This document shows, in pieces, positions 1 through 11,696 of a DNA stretch of 64,000 nucleotides. A program made the translations under genes and the position numbers. How positions within the stretch are numbered: the first letter of the stretch is position 1; every line of letters begins with the position of its first letter. This stretch comes from Pseudomonadales bacterium (GTDB lineage Bacteria; Pseudomonadota; Gammaproteobacteria; Pseudomonadales; Halieaceae), in the NCBI GenBank assembly GCA_024234735.1, contig JACKNV010000011.1:43321-107320 (forward strand), given 5' to 3'. The notes under the pieces were generated by a model that made no database searches, had not been told where the DNA came from, and saw only the letters and a program-made list of their open reading frames with translations.

Positions 1-980
1 TGGCCGCTGGCGAGCAGATCCTCGGCCATCGCAACGCCGTCCGCCAGGGTAGTGGCCACACCGCTGGTGTAGATGGTGGCCCCGGCATTCAGCGCCAGCA
101 TCGCCGCCGCCCGCGCCGAGCGCTCGTCACCGGCACCGCCCAGGGCTGCCCTGATCAGCGCCGCCGACGCCGCGGCGCCGTCCACCGCCAGGCCATCCAG
201 ACCCTGGCGCGGCACGCCGAACTCCTCCGGCGTGATGTGGTAAGTGGTGATATCGCCATCGCGCAATTCCGCCACCCGGGTACCGGCGGCAATGGAGATT
301 TCATCCAGGCCGTCATCGGAGTGCACCACCATGACGTGCAGGGAGCCGAGGGTCTGCAACACCTGTGCAATGGGCTCGCACAGATCCGCCGCGAACACGC
401 CGATGACCTGGCGCCTGACCCCGGCCGGGTTGGTCAGCGGACCCAGGATATTGAACAGGGTGCGCATGCCCAGCTCACGGCGCGGCCCGATGGCATGGCG
501 CATGGCGCTGTGGTGGGCGGGGGCAAACATGAAGCCCACCCCCACCTCCTCGATCGCGCGGGTCACCTGCTCAGGGCTCAGGTCCAGGGGTACACCCAGC
601 ACTTCCAGGACGTCGGAACTGCCACTGGAACTGGAGACGGAACGGTTGCCGTGCTTGGCCACCCTGGCACCGGCCGCGGCCACCACGAAGGCCGATGCCG
701 TGGAGACGTTGAACAGGTTGGCGCCATCGCCGCCGGTGCCCACCAGGTCTACCAGATGCACGTCCTCCACCCGCACCGGGGTCGCCAGCTCCCGCATGAC
801 CTCGGCGGCGCCGGCGATTTCAGCGGTGGTCTCCCCCTTCATGCGCAGGGCGACCAGCAGGCCGCCGATCTGGGCCGGAGTGGCTTCGCCCGACATGACC
901 TGGCGCATGACTGCCGCCATGTCCGCACGCGCCAGATCCCGGCCGACCACCAACTGGTTGAGTGCTTGCTGCAGGTTCAT
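1..980 (-). CDS. trpD: Anthranilate phosphoribosyltransferase, 3' part outside window
   Basis: Transfers phosphoribosyl from PRPP to anthranilate, the second committed step of tryptophan synthesis, in the cytoplasm. Read on the minus strand from the ATG at 980 the protein starts [16 protein letters not shown] and carries the PRPP-binding [16 protein letters not shown] motif, then [18 protein letters not shown] and [10 protein letters not shown], all family hallmarks. About 326 codons are present; the C-terminus lies beyond base 1. It starts 4 nt after the trpG stop, so it is translated as part of trpE-trpG-trpD. Identity is certain from motifs and context. Confidence 0.96.
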   Translation of the reverse strand, partial: MNLQQALNQLVVGRDLARADMAAVMRQVMSGEATPAQIGGLLVALRMKGETTAEIAGAAEVMRELATPVRVEDVHLVDLVGTGGDGANLFNVSTASAFVVAAAGARVAKHGNRSVSSSSGSSDVLEVLGVPLDLSPEQVTRAIEEVGVGFMFAPAHHSAMRHAIGPRRELGMRTLFNILGPLTNPAGVRRQVIGVFAADLCEPIAQVLQTLGSLHVMVVHSDDGLDEISIAAGTRVAELRDGDITTYHITPEEFGVPRQGLDGLAVDGAAASAALIRAALGGAGDERSARAAAMLALNAGATIYTSGVATTLADGVAMAEDLLASG

Positions 981-984
981 CCCG

Positions 985-1569
985 TCAGTCCCCCTGTTCC
1001 AGGAAATTGCGCAACAGATCGTGGCCGTGAGCGGTGAGAATGGACTCCGGGTGGAACTGGACGCCCTCGATCGGCAGCTCGCGGTGGCGCAGCCCCATGA
1101 TCTCATCGACCTCGCCGTCGTCGGTACAGGTCCAGGCCGTCACTTCCAGGCAGTCGGGCAGGCTGGCCCGCTCCACCACCAGGGAATGGTAGCGCGTGGC
1201 CTCGAAGGGTTCGCTGAGGCCGCGGAACACGCCCTGGCCCCGGTGGTGTATCGGCGAGGTCTTGCCGTGCATGACCCGCCGCGCGCGCACCACCCGGCCG
1301 CCGAACACCTGGCCGATGCACTGGTGGCCCAGGCAAATGCCCAGGATGGGCACCACCCCGGCGTAGGCCTCTATGACTGCCGTGGAAATACCGGCCTCGT
1401 TGGGTGTGCAGGGCCCGGGGGAGATAACGATGTGGCGCGGCGCCAGGTCGGCGATGGCGGCGACGCTGATCTCGTCGTTGCGCACCACCCGCACCTCGGC
1501 ACCGAGTTCGCCCAGGTACTGCACCACGTTATACGTGAAGGAGTCGTAGTTATCGATCATCAGCAACAT
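985..1569 (-). CDS. trpG: Anthranilate synthase component II, glutamine amidotransferase
   Basis: Supplies ammonia from glutamine to TrpE for anthranilate synthesis. The 194-residue protein begins [14 protein letters not shown], the family start. It has the nucleophile elbow GICLGHQ with Cys79 and the GVQFHPESI box holding the catalytic His and Glu. An upstream in-frame ATG at 1644 would add 25 unrelated residues overlapping trpE and is rejected. It lies 2 nt after the trpE stop and 4 nt before trpD. A role shared with p-aminobenzoate synthase is possible in this family but not shown here. Confidence 0.96.
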   Translation of the reverse strand: MLLMIDNYDSFTYNVVQYLGELGAEVRVVRNDEISVAAIADLAPRHIVISPGPCTPNEAGISTAVIEAYAGVVPILGICLGHQCIGQVFGGRVVRARRVMHGKTSPIHHRGQGVFRGLSEPFEATRYHSLVVERASLPDCLEVTAWTCTDDGEVDEIMGLRHRELPIEGVQFHPESILTAHGHDLLRNFLEQGD

Positions 1570-1571
1570 GT

Positions 1572-3056
1572 TCAGCCCTCCCCCGCCAGCACCATGGAGG
1601 CGGCGCGAAACATGGCGCGCGCCTTGTTGTGGGTTTCCTTCCACTCCAGTCGCGGCACCGAATCGGCCACCACGCCACCGCCCGCCTGCACATGCAGCCG
1701 CTGGTCCTTGATGACGGCGGTGCGAATGGCGATGGCGGTGTCCATGTCGCCGGCCCAGGAGATATAACCGATGGCACCGCCGTAAATGCCGCGCTTAACC
1801 GGTTCCAGCTCGTCGATGATTTCCATGGCGCGGATTTTCGGCGCGCCGCTGAGGGTGCCCGCGGGCAGGGTGGCGCGCAGCACATCGATGGCGGACTTGC
1901 CCGCCTGCAGCCTGCCGGTAACGTTGGACACGATGTGCATCACGTGGGAGTAGCGCTCCACCACCATCTTGTCGGACAGCTCGACCGAGCCGATCTCGGC
2001 AATGCGGCCCACGTCATTGCGGCCCAGGTCGATCAACATCAGGTGCTCGGCGATCTCCTTGGGGTCCGCCAGCAACTCGGCCTCCAGGGCCCTGTCCTCC
2101 TGCTCGCTGTGGCCGCGCCGGCGGGTGCCGGCAATCGGTCGCACCGTCACCACGCCCTGTTCGGCCCGGGCGAGAATTTCCGGGGAGGAGCCGACGATAT
2201 GAAAGTCGTCCAGGTCCAGGTAGTACATGTAGGGTGAGGGGTTGAGGTTGCGCAGGGCGCGATACAGGTTCAGGGGCGGGGCGCTGAAGGGGATGCTCAT
2301 GCGCTGCGAGGGCACCACCTGCATGACATCGCCGGCCAGCACGTATTCCTTGACCCGCTCCACGGCGGCCGCGTACTGCGCCTCGGAAAAATCCGACTCG
2401 GCGCCCTGCTCCAGGTCCGCGCTGTCGGCGGCACCGAGGGCAATGTCGGGCAACACCGCCATGGGTTGCGGCAGCTTCGCCACCAGCTCGCGCAGGCGCT
2501 GTTGCGCCCGCTCCAGGGCCGCGGGCTGCGCCGGGTCGGCATTCACCACCAGGCGAATGGTGCCGGCGAGGTTGTCGAACACCAGCACTTCCTCGGACAG
2601 CATCAGCAGGATGTCCGGCGTTCCCAGGCGGTCGGGCGGGGCACTCCCGGCCAGGCGGGGCTCCACATAACGCACTGTGTCGTAGCCGAAGTAACCCACC
2701 AGGCCGCCGTGGAACACCGGCAGGTCCGCGCGCGGCGCGGTGCGATAACGCAGCTGGAACTGCTCGGCGAATGCCAGCGGATCGGCCACCTCCTCGCTTT
2801 CGGCCAGCACGCCGTCCACCCAGACCTCCACCCGGTAGCCGAACACCTTCAGCACGGTGCGGCTGGGCAGGCCGATGATCGAATAGCGGCCCCATTTCTC
2901 GCCGCCCTGCACCGATTCGAAGAAATATGAGTAGGGCCCTTCGGCCAGTTTGCGATAGGTGCTCAGTGGGGTTTCCAGGTCCGCCAGCACTTCGGTGCTG
3001 ATCGGGATGCGGTTGTAGCCCTGTGCCGCCAGCGCGGCAAAGTCCTCGGTATTCAT
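1572..3056 (-). CDS. trpE: Anthranilate synthase component I
   Basis: Converts chorismate to anthranilate using ammonia from TrpG; normally feedback-inhibited by tryptophan. The 494 residues match family length. The N-terminal part has [11 protein letters not shown], the position of the tryptophan-binding motif. The C-terminal chorismate-binding domain contains [25 protein letters not shown] and [20 protein letters not shown]. The start follows a TCCGAGGAC ribosome site. It is first in trpEGD, downstream of a sigma-70-like promoter and a probable leader peptide on the same strand. Pseudomonads often have gph between rpe and trpE; it is absent here. Confidence 0.97.
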   Translation of the reverse strand: MNTEDFAALAAQGYNRIPISTEVLADLETPLSTYRKLAEGPYSYFFESVQGGEKWGRYSIIGLPSRTVLKVFGYRVEVWVDGVLAESEEVADPLAFAEQFQLRYRTAPRADLPVFHGGLVGYFGYDTVRYVEPRLAGSAPPDRLGTPDILLMLSEEVLVFDNLAGTIRLVVNADPAQPAALERAQQRLRELVAKLPQPMAVLPDIALGAADSADLEQGAESDFSEAQYAAAVERVKEYVLAGDVMQVVPSQRMSIPFSAPPLNLYRALRNLNPSPYMYYLDLDDFHIVGSSPEILARAEQGVVTVRPIAGTRRRGHSEQEDRALEAELLADPKEIAEHLMLIDLGRNDVGRIAEIGSVELSDKMVVERYSHVMHIVSNVTGRLQAGKSAIDVLRATLPAGTLSGAPKIRAMEIIDELEPVKRGIYGGAIGYISWAGDMDTAIAIRTAVIKDQRLHVQAGGGVVADSVPRLEWKETHNKARAMFRAASMVLAGEG

Positions 3057-3108
3057 AGGGTGTCCTCGGAGAATTGGTTTGCGTGCAAAGGTCGTGACAA
3101 TGCCCTGG

Positions 3109-3177
3109 CTACCATCGCCAGCAGGTGACCTCTCGCATCGACAGCAGGTCGATGTGCATACGCGTTGCTGTCAGCAC
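3109..3177 (-). CDS. Probable trp leader peptide (22 aa, ends in Trp-Arg-Trp)
   Basis: A short minus-strand frame opens at GTG 3177, 6 nt after a GGAG Shine-Dalgarno, and ends [16 protein letters not shown], giving two Trp codons among the last three. It sits between a -35/-10 pair (3205-3232) and trpE, about 52 nt before the trpE ATG. Trp codons in a ribosome-entered short frame ahead of trpE are the mark of translation-coupled attenuation, known for trpE in P. putida. No classical U-tailed terminator is visible between it and trpE, so the mechanism is unproven. An ATG at 3159 is an alternative start. Confidence 0.5.
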   Translation of the reverse strand: MLTATRMHIDLLSMREVTCWRW

Positions 3178-3204
3178 AGCATTCTCCAGGAGTGGGGAGC
3201 GGCT

Positions 3205-3232
3205 ATTGTACATGGCGCGGGTGGCTTGGCAA
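3205..3232 (-). promoter_or_regulatory. Sigma-70-like promoter for the trp leader and trpE
   Basis: On the minus strand TTGCCA (3227-3232), a 16-bp spacer and TACAAT (3205-3210) form a near-consensus promoter. Transcription would start near 3198, about 20 nt before the leader peptide start and about 140 nt before trpE, so the trp genes can be expressed separately from rpe. Confidence 0.6.
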
Positions 3233-3252
3233 ACCGTCTGCTCGAGGAGGTG

Positions 3253-3336
3253 GCGTGTCGGGACGGACGTGACGTGCCGGCCGCCGGAGCGGGGGCGTGT
3301 CGGGACGGACGTGACATGCTGGCCGCCGGGGCGGGG
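3253..3336. repeat. Two tandem copies of a 42-bp unit
   Basis: Copies at 3253-3294 and 3295-3336 differ at three positions by eye; each contains GTGTCGGGACGGACGTGAC followed by a GC-rich half. They lie between rpe and the trp promoter. The second copy runs into the left arm of the adjacent inverted repeat, so that palindrome probably arose from the same unit. No coding role is apparent. Confidence 0.8.
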
Positions 3337-3394
3337 GTTCCCGGGGCGCGCATGCCCCACCCTAAGTGACCCGGGAACCCCCGCCCCGGCGGCC
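3321..3394. terminator. 25-bp perfect inverted repeat after rpe
   Basis: Arms 3321-3345 and 3370-3394 are exact reverse complements (right arm starts CCCGGGAACCCCCGCCCC) around a 24-nt loop. It begins 16 nt past the rpe stop in the direction of rpe transcription and precedes the trp promoter, so it probably ends or stabilises the rpe transcript and insulates trpE. No T-run follows on either strand, so it is not a textbook intrinsic terminator. Confidence 0.55.
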
Positions 3395-3410
3395 TATTTA
3401 CGTGCGTGCT

Positions 3411-4079
3411 TCAAACCTTGGTCAGCTGTTGCCGCATTGTGTCGATGACCTGCCGGTAATCCGGGGCGTTGAAGATGGCGGAGCCGGCCACGAAAGTGTC
3501 GGCGCCGGCGGCGGCGATCTCGGCGATGTTGTCCGGAGTCACGCCGCCATCGATCTCCAGGCGGATATCCAGGCCGGATGCATCGATCAGGGCGCGGGCC
3601 TCACGCAGTTTGTCCAGCGTTGCCGGGATAAAAGACTGGCCGCCGAACCCTGGGTTGACGGACATGAGCAACACCATGTCCACCTTGTCCAGCACGTACC
3701 GGAGGGCGTCCAGGCCAAGGTGCGGGTTGAACACCAGGCCGGACTTGCAACCCGCATCGCGGATCATTTGCAGGGAGCGGTCCACATGGGTGGAGGCATC
3801 CGGGTGGAAGGTGATGTAAGTGGCTCCGGCCGCGGCGAAATCACCGATCAAGCGATCCACCGGGTTGACCATCAGGTGCACGTCTATCGGCGCGGTGACC
3901 CCGTGCTTGCGCAGGGCGCTGCACACCATGGGCCCGATGGTGAGGTTGGGCACGTAGTGGTTGTCCATGACGTCGAAGTGCACGATGTCCGCGCCGGCGG
4001 CCAACACCGCGTCGACCTCTTCGCCCAGGCGGGCAAAATCGGCGGAAAGTATGGAGGGGGCGATCAGGTAGTCGGACAT
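3411..4079 (-). CDS. rpe: Ribulose-phosphate 3-epimerase
   Basis: Interconverts ribulose-5-phosphate and xylulose-5-phosphate in the pentose phosphate pathway, which feeds PRPP and erythrose-4-phosphate to the neighbouring trp pathway. The 222-residue TIM barrel starts [19 protein letters not shown] and has [17 protein letters not shown] (metal His and Asp), [20 protein letters not shown] and VAGSAIF. The start at 4079 follows GGAG at good spacing; a Met five codons upstream is less likely. An exact 25-bp palindrome follows the stop. Confidence 0.97.
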   Translation of the reverse strand: MSDYLIAPSILSADFARLGEEVDAVLAAGADIVHFDVMDNHYVPNLTIGPMVCSALRKHGVTAPIDVHLMVNPVDRLIGDFAAAGATYITFHPDASTHVDRSLQMIRDAGCKSGLVFNPHLGLDALRYVLDKVDMVLLMSVNPGFGGQSFIPATLDKLREARALIDASGLDIRLEIDGGVTPDNIAEIAAAGADTFVAGSAIFNAPDYRQVIDTMRQQLTKV

Positions 4080-4127
4080 GGCAGGCTCCAGCACGAATTC
4101 GGGGCGGCTATTCTAACGGCTAAACAC

Positions 4128-5854
<1,727 letters not shown>

Positions 5855-5878
5855 GGCTATCTCCAGTCTGACATTTTA

Positions 5879-5907
5879 CGGACAAGGGCGGGGCGATGCT
5901 TTAGAAT
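5879..5907 (+). promoter_or_regulatory. Putative promoter of lptD
   Basis: CGGACA (5879-5884), 17 bp, TAGAAT (5902-5907) lies 34 bp before the lptD ATG in the divergent gap with amgK. The -10 box is good and the -35 is weak, as often seen for activated promoters. Assigned by pattern only. Confidence 0.4.
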
Positions 5908-5940
5908 CCGCGTTTAATCCGCGAACATGCCCGACCATCA

Positions 5941-8736
5941 ATGATAACGGACTTTGCCCGACACATCGCCCGACGGCGGCGCTTACTTGTACCCGCCTCG
6001 GCAATGCTGATCGGTCTGGCAGTCACCCCGCCGCTGCAGGCGAAGAATAGCAACTACCAGGTCTGCAAGGCCAACGCCACCGGAGACGGCTGGGTGTGCG
6101 AGCCGTCACAACCCGGAGCGGGTGCCGCGCAAGCCGCCGAGCCCGCCCCGGCAACCGAGCCGGACCCGGAACCCATCCCCGAGCCCGAGTCCAAATCCGA
6201 ATCCGAGCCTGCTCACGAGGCCGCTCCCGAACCCGCCCCGGCAGCGGCCGCTGCGGCGATGGACAGCGCGGCCCCCGAGGCACCGGTCCCAGCCGCAGTG
6301 CCTGCCGCCGCGGCCATACCCGAGGCACCGCTGACACCAGCTGCTGCCGAGGCGCCGCCGACCCCCGCCACAGATGCCGCGCAGACACCACCGCCGACCG
6401 AAGCCGAGCCCGCCCCGGCGGCGGACGCTCCCCGCAAAGCCACTGCCGCCGGCGACAGCGGTGCCGGGTTCCCGCTGGACTGGGTACCGCTGGAAGACGT
6501 GCCCCCGGCGCTGCGCGATAGCGACTGCCAGCTCTGCGACGGCCGCTATATCGACCCGCTGGCCGACGAGGACACGTCCCAGGATCCGGAGGAGGTGGAT
6601 ATCGAGGCCTGGGCCAACAGTTCCGAGATCCAGGGCGACATGGTGCGGTTCACCGGCGGGGTCGAGGTCAGCCAGGGCTATCGCCGCTTCCAGGGCAATG
6701 AGGCCGTCATCAACCGCGACACCGGCGAGGCGGTGCTCACCGGCGACGTCACCCTGCGCGAGCCCGGGGTACTGCTACAGGGGCAAAGCGCCCAGATCTT
6801 TTACGAGACCGGCGAAGCGACCATGGAAGACAGCGACTTCGTCATCCACCCGGATCACCTGCAGGGCAGCGCAGACTTGCTGGAGCGCGATGCCGACGGC
6901 CTTATCCACATCCACAACGGCACCTTCAGTTACTGTCCACCCGGTGAAAACGACTGGGCCATCCACGCGGACAACATGAAACTCGATATCGAGGACGGCC
7001 TGGGCACCGCCTACGATGCCACCGTGGACGTGGCCGGCCTGCCGGTCTTCTATACCCCCTGGCTGCAGTTTCCCCTGGACGACCGGCGCCGCACCGGACT
7101 GCTGTGGCCCGACTTCGGCAACGACAGCTCCGGTGGCCTGGATATCTCGGTGCCGGTGTACTTCAACCTGGCCCCCAACTACGACGCCCTGTATTCGCCT
7201 CGCTATATCCAGGAACGGGGCCTCAACAACGAGCTGAAAACGCGCTATCTGAACAAGTATCTGGGCTACTGGACCCTCGGCGGCGCCTACATGAAAAGCG
7301 ACAAACGCTACAAGGACCAGATACCCCCCGGCGACAGCGACGACCGCTGGCTGACTCTGGTACGCCAGGATGGCCTGCTGAACCAGCGCTGGCGCTCGGA
7401 AATCGATTACACCAAGGTGAGTGACGTCGATTACATGCGCGATCTGGAAACCTCCAGTCTCACGGCGCAGCGCCGCACCAGCCTGCTGCAGATGGCCTCC
7501 ATGGACTACCTGGGAGACAGCTGGCTGGTCGGCCTGGAAGTGGAGCAGTACCAGTCACTGGCGGACGACATCCAGGATGTCTACAAGAAAATGCCCCAGT
7601 TGACCGCCGAGTACCGCAGCAGCGGCGCCCCCTTCGAGCTGCAGCCCATCTTCCTGACCCAGGTCTCCAACTTCGATGCCGACGAGGACGTGGTTACCGG
7701 CCAGCGGGCCTATACCGAGGGCGGTATCGCCTACCCCATGAACTGGACCTACGGCTTCCTGGTGCCGACCACGAAATACCGGCAGCTCAACTACGAGCTG
7801 AGCCAGGCCGAGCTCTACACCGATAACAGCCCCTCCACCGGCGCGGCCATGGCCAGCCTGGATGGCGGCCTGTACTTCGAGCGCGACCTCAGCTTTGCCG
7901 GCAAGGATATGCTGCAGACCCTGGAGCCGCGCCTTTACTACCTGTACTCCGGCTATGAAAACCAGGACGACCAACCGGACTTCGACAGCGCCGAGCTGAC
8001 CTTCTCCTACAACCAGCTGTTCCGTGAAACCCGCTTTTCCGGGCACGACCGCCTGGACGACGCCAATCGCCTGTCGGTGGGTATCAGCTCCCGGTTCATC
8101 GACAGCAGCAGCGGTGACAAACTGCTGGGCATGAGCATCGGCCAGATTTACTACTTCCGCGATCGCAAGGTTCGCCTGGTGCCCGGGGCGCCAGCGCTGG
8201 ACGATTCGGGCTCGCCCATCGCCGCGGACCTGACCTTCACCCCCGACCGGCACTTCAGCCTGTGGTCCAACATCGTGTGGGACCCATACAGCGGCAATAC
8301 CAACTCGGGCAACGTGCTGGCCGGCTATACCCTGGACAACGGCACCATCTTCAACCTGGGCTACGCCTACAACCGGCCGCTGCAGGCGAACGCCCTGCAG
8401 GCGGAAACGGAACAGATCACCGCCTCCACCTACCTGCCCATCAACAAGAACTGGCGCATCTTCGGCGCCATCAACTACAGCGTGCTCGACAATACCAGCA
8501 TAGAAGAGATGGTGGGCATCGAATATGATAACTGCTGTTGGTCGCTGCGGCTGCTGAACCTGCGCTACTACGACAATACCTCCACCGCCTATTTTCCCGA
8601 TTTCAGCGATCCGAACCTGGAAAAGGAAAACTCCACGCAGTTCCAGGTCATCTTCAAGGGCATGGGCAGTTTCGGCAGCCGGATCTCCAACATTCTTGAG
8701 GACATGATTCGAGGTTACAAAGAACGTGAATACTAG
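5941..8736 (+). CDS. lptD: LPS-assembly outer membrane protein LptD
   Basis: Beta-barrel that, with LptE, inserts lipopolysaccharide into the outer leaflet. The 931-residue precursor has an N-terminal signal sequence ending near LQAKN, then a long Ala/Pro/Glu linker (about residues 60-165) that is unusually extended, an OstA/LptA-like domain (about 215-330; NSSEIQGDMVRFTGGVEV) and a C-terminal barrel. Cysteines needed for the disulfide switch are visible: VCKAN and WVCEP near the N-terminus and the paired NCCW at Cys865-Cys866. It overlaps surA by 11 nt, coupling the barrel to its chaperone. Confidence 0.97.
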   Translation: MITDFARHIARRRRLLVPASAMLIGLAVTPPLQAKNSNYQVCKANATGDGWVCEPSQPGAGAAQAAEPAPATEPDPEPIPEPESKSESEPAHEAAPEPAPAAAAAAMDSAAPEAPVPAAVPAAAAIPEAPLTPAAAEAPPTPATDAAQTPPPTEAEPAPAADAPRKATAAGDSGAGFPLDWVPLEDVPPALRDSDCQLCDGRYIDPLADEDTSQDPEEVDIEAWANSSEIQGDMVRFTGGVEVSQGYRRFQGNEAVINRDTGEAVLTGDVTLREPGVLLQGQSAQIFYETGEATMEDSDFVIHPDHLQGSADLLERDADGLIHIHNGTFSYCPPGENDWAIHADNMKLDIEDGLGTAYDATVDVAGLPVFYTPWLQFPLDDRRRTGLLWPDFGNDSSGGLDISVPVYFNLAPNYDALYSPRYIQERGLNNELKTRYLNKYLGYWTLGGAYMKSDKRYKDQIPPGDSDDRWLTLVRQDGLLNQRWRSEIDYTKVSDVDYMRDLETSSLTAQRRTSLLQMASMDYLGDSWLVGLEVEQYQSLADDIQDVYKKMPQLTAEYRSSGAPFELQPIFLTQVSNFDADEDVVTGQRAYTEGGIAYPMNWTYGFLVPTTKYRQLNYELSQAELYTDNSPSTGAAMASLDGGLYFERDLSFAGKDMLQTLEPRLYYLYSGYENQDDQPDFDSAELTFSYNQLFRETRFSGHDRLDDANRLSVGISSRFIDSSSGDKLLGMSIGQIYYFRDRKVRLVPGAPALDDSGSPIAADLTFTPDRHFSLWSNIVWDPYSGNTNSGNVLAGYTLDNGTIFNLGYAYNRPLQANALQAETEQITASTYLPINKNWRIFGAINYSVLDNTSIEEMVGIEYDNCCWSLRLLNLRYYDNTSTAYFPDFSDPNLEKENSTQFQVIFKGMGSFGSRISNILEDMIRGYKEREY

Positions 8737-10000
8737 GAAGGCATTGCTGGCGGCCGTTTTTGCCTGCGCAACGGTTGCCGGCGCTCACGGCGCCACGGAA
8801 ACCCTGGACCAGGTGGTCGCCATCGTCGACGACGACATCATCCTGGCCAGCGAGCTGCGCGAGCGCGTCGACGGGCTGACCCAGACCATGCAGGCGCGGG
8901 GCATGCAGCCCCCGCCGGAAGACGAGGTCATCCGCGAGAGCCTGGACCGGCTTATCCTGGAGAGCATCCAGTTGCAACTGGGCCTGCGGGTGGGGGTGCG
9001 CATTTCCGATCAGCAACTGGACGCCGCCATCGAGGGCATCGCCGCCCAGAACGGGTTGAGCGTGGAGCAGTTCCGGGCGGCGCTGGAGCAGCAGGGCCAG
9101 TCCTTCCACGAGATGCGCGAACAGGTCCGCCGGGAGATGATCATCCAGCGGGTGCAGGCCGGCAACGTCAACCAGCGCATCCAGATCACCCCCAAGGAAG
9201 TGGATAATTTTCTCGCCACCGAAGACGGCCGCAAGCTCACCCAGGCCGAGTACCACCTGCTGCACGCCCTGCTGCCGGTGTCGCCCGAGGCCAGCCCCGA
9301 GCAGGTTGCCGCGGCGCAGGCCCAGGTGGAAAAACTGCTGCGCCAGATTCGCGCCGGCCAGTCCTTCGAACAGGTCATTCGCTCCAGCACCGGCCAGTAC
9401 ACCTTCAGCGGCGGCGACCTGGGCTGGCGCAAACAGGAGGACCTGCCCTCGCTGTTCGCCGATGTGGCGCCCGCCATGGCCACCGGCGCGACCTCCGACC
9501 CCATTCGCAGCGACAGTGGCTTCCACCTGATCCACATGCAGGATAAGCGCGGCGGCGAGCAGATCGTCGCCCAGACCAAGGTGCGCCACATCCTGGTCAA
9601 GCCCTCGGCCATCCTCACCGACACCCAGGCCCGGGAGCTGGTGGAGAGCCTCCGCGAGCGCGCCCGGGGAGACGAGGATTTCGCGACCCTGGCGCGCGAA
9701 TTCTCCGAGGATATCGGCTCGGCGGCGGAGGGAGGCGAGCTGGGCTGGACCAGCCCGGGGCAGATGGTGCCCGAATTCGAACAGGCCATGAACGCGACCG
9801 CCATCGGCGAGATATCGGAGCCGGTGCACACCCAGTTCGGCTGGCACATCCTGTTGGTGGAGGACCGCCGCCAGCAGGACATGACCAGCGAAGCCCTGCG
9901 CAACAAGGCGGCGGATTTCCTCCACAAACGCAAGTACCAGGAGGAACTGGATGCCTGGCTGCAGCAGATTCGCGATGAAGCGTTCGTCGATATCAAGTAG
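8726..10000 (+). CDS. surA: Periplasmic chaperone and peptidyl-prolyl isomerase SurA
   Basis: Escorts outer-membrane proteins, LptD prominently, across the periplasm. The 424 residues begin at a GTG inside the end of lptD with a signal peptide ending AHGATETLDQVVAIVDDD. A SurA_N domain follows, then two parvulin domains: the first around HLLHALLPV to GFHLIHM, the second around VRHILVKPSA, GGELGWTSPGQMVPEFE and QFGWHILLVE. Length and architecture are normal for the family. Next is pdxA after 9 nt, as in E. coli. Confidence 0.97.
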   Translation: MNTRKALLAAVFACATVAGAHGATETLDQVVAIVDDDIILASELRERVDGLTQTMQARGMQPPPEDEVIRESLDRLILESIQLQLGLRVGVRISDQQLDAAIEGIAAQNGLSVEQFRAALEQQGQSFHEMREQVRREMIIQRVQAGNVNQRIQITPKEVDNFLATEDGRKLTQAEYHLLHALLPVSPEASPEQVAAAQAQVEKLLRQIRAGQSFEQVIRSSTGQYTFSGGDLGWRKQEDLPSLFADVAPAMATGATSDPIRSDSGFHLIHMQDKRGGEQIVAQTKVRHILVKPSAILTDTQARELVESLRERARGDEDFATLAREFSEDIGSAAEGGELGWTSPGQMVPEFEQAMNATAIGEISEPVHTQFGWHILLVEDRRQQDMTSEALRNKAADFLHKRKYQEELDAWLQQIRDEAFVDIK

Positions 10001-10009
10001 GCGGACCCG

Positions 10010-11014
10010 GTGAGCGCGCTGCCCAGGATCGCGATCACCGTCGGCGAACCGGCCGGGATCGGCCCGGATATCGTGCTGGCCGCCGCCGCCCACAGCTGGG
10101 ACGCGGAACTGGTGGCGGTGGGCGACCCGCAATTGCTGGCCGCGCGCGCCGCGCACCTGGGACTATCGGTGACCCTGCGCGAGACCGCGCCGGGCGGTCA
10201 GGCCCGGGCCCACCAGCCTGGCGCGCTGGCGGTCGTGCCGGTGCCCCTGGTAACACCCTGCCGCCCCGGCATCCTGGACCCGGCCAACGCGGCCTATGTG
10301 CTGCAAACCCTGCAACTGGCCGTGGACGGCTGCCTGGCCGGCGACTTCAGCGCCATGGTGACGGCACCGGTGCAGAAGTCGGTGATCAACGACGCCGGGA
10401 TCGCCTTTACCGGCCACACCGAGTTCCTCGCCGCCGCCACTGGCACCGAGCGGGTGGTCATGATGCTGGCCACTGCCGAACTGCGGGTGGCCCTGGCGAC
10501 CACCCACCTGCCGCTGGCCGCGGTGCCCGCCGCGATAACCCCCGAACTGTTGCGTGCCACTCTGCAGATACTGGAACACGACCTGCGCGCCAGGTTCGGT
10601 GTGGCCGCGCCGCGCATCGCGGTGCTGGGCCTCAACCCGCACGCCGGCGAGGGGGGGCACCTGGGGCGCGAGGAACTCGACGTCATCATCCCCACCCTGG
10701 AGGAACTGCGCGCCGGCGGCATGCACCTGCAGGGGCCGCTGCCGGCGGACACGGCCTTCAATCCCAGGGTGCTGCGCCAGTGCGACGCGGTGTTCGCCAT
10801 GTATCACGACCAGGGGCTGCCGGTGCTGAAGTACAGCGGCTTCGGCAATGCCGTCAACATCACCCTGGGGCTGCCCATCATCCGCACCTCGGTGGACCAC
10901 GGTACGGCGCTGGACCTCGCCGGCAGCGGCGCGGCGGACCCCGGCAGCCTGCTGCACGCCCTGGGCCAGGCGATCGCGATGAGTGTCGCTAGCGGAGCTC
11001 GCGATAGGTCTTGA
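10010..11014 (+). CDS. pdxA: 4-hydroxythreonine-4-phosphate dehydrogenase
   Basis: NAD-dependent oxidation of 4-phosphohydroxy-threonine for pyridoxal phosphate synthesis. The 334-residue protein starts at GTG ([20 protein letters not shown]). It has [31 protein letters not shown] and [13 protein letters not shown], which hold the three metal-binding His/Asp positions. Usually followed directly by rsmA; here a minus-strand ABC exporter intervenes and its ATPase gene overlaps the 3' end of pdxA by 26 bp in convergent orientation. Confidence 0.96.
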   Translation: MSALPRIAITVGEPAGIGPDIVLAAAAHSWDAELVAVGDPQLLAARAAHLGLSVTLRETAPGGQARAHQPGALAVVPVPLVTPCRPGILDPANAAYVLQTLQLAVDGCLAGDFSAMVTAPVQKSVINDAGIAFTGHTEFLAAATGTERVVMMLATAELRVALATTHLPLAAVPAAITPELLRATLQILEHDLRARFGVAAPRIAVLGLNPHAGEGGHLGREELDVIIPTLEELRAGGMHLQGPLPADTAFNPRVLRQCDAVFAMYHDQGLPVLKYSGFGNAVNITLGLPIIRTSVDHGTALDLAGSGAADPGSLLHALGQAIAMSVASGARDRS

Positions 11015-11696
11015 GCACCGCCTGCGGCTCGCCGTCGGCAACGATCCTGCCCGCCTCGATGCAGATGGCCCGGTTGCAGATGTCGCGCACCTGGCCCTCC
11101 ATGTGAGAGACGAAGACCACGGTCTGGTCCCCGGTGATGCGCTCGATCATCGCCTTCTGGGCCTTTTCGCGAAACTGCGCATCGCCCACGCTCAATACCT
11201 CGTCGACCAGCAGGATGTCGACATGGGTCATCAGCGCGGTGGTGAACCCCAGGCGCGCCAGCATGCCGGCGGAGTAGGTCTTGACCCGCTCCTCGAAGGA
11301 ATCCCCCAGTTCCGAGAACGCCTTGATCTCTTCCAGGTAACCCCGTGCCTGGCGCGCCGTCGCCCCCTGCAGCATGGCCGCCAGCATGGCGTTGTCACGG
11401 CCCGACAGGTCGGGGCGAAAGCCCAGGCCAATGGTCAGCAGCGCCGAGGTCTTGCCGGGGTGCTGCCGCACCCTGCCGGAGGTGGGCGCGAGGATACCGG
11501 CCATCAGCCGCAGCATGGTGGTCTTGCCCACCCCGTTGCGGCCGATGATACCCAGGGTCTCGCCTTCATGGATCTCCAGGGACACCCGCTCCAGCACGTG
11601 GTGTGAACCGTGGTCGAAAGACTGCCGCCGGGACTGGTAGCTGAGGCTGACCTCCTCCAGGGACAACATGACCGGCTTGCCGTCGGCGCTGATCAC
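10989..11696 (-). CDS. ABC exporter ATPase, polysaccharide/polyol-phosphate type
   Basis: ATPase for the permease encoded just upstream, of the Wzt/KpsT/TagH class that exports surface glycans. The 235 residues include Walker [11 protein letters not shown], the Q-loop region around [13 protein letters not shown], a signature region [11 protein letters not shown], Walker [14 protein letters not shown] and switch His in [10 protein letters not shown]. The D-loop context VLSVGD is typical of this class. The GTG start overlaps the permease stop (GTGA). No C-terminal glycan-binding domain is present. The exported substrate cannot be told; no glycosyltransferases are nearby. Confidence 0.85.
   Translation of the reverse strand: MISADGKPVMLSLEEVSLSYQSRRQSFDHGSHHVLERVSLEIHEGETLGIIGRNGVGKTTMLRLMAGILAPTSGRVRQHPGKTSALLTIGLGFRPDLSGRDNAMLAAMLQGATARQARGYLEEIKAFSELGDSFEERVKTYSAGMLARLGFTTALMTHVDILLVDEVLSVGDAQFREKAQKAMIERITGDQTVVFVSHMEGQVRDICNRAICIEAGRIVADGEPQAVLKTYRELR

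Noticed and set aside
237..2930. Long plus-strand open frames (up to 507 codons) across trpE/trpG/trpD
   Set aside because: They are antisense shadows in GC-rich DNA; the minus-strand frames carry complete enzyme motifs.
8654..10156. 500-codon minus-strand frame opposite surA
   Set aside because: Low-complexity His/Gln/Leu composition with no domain; surA on the plus strand is unambiguous.
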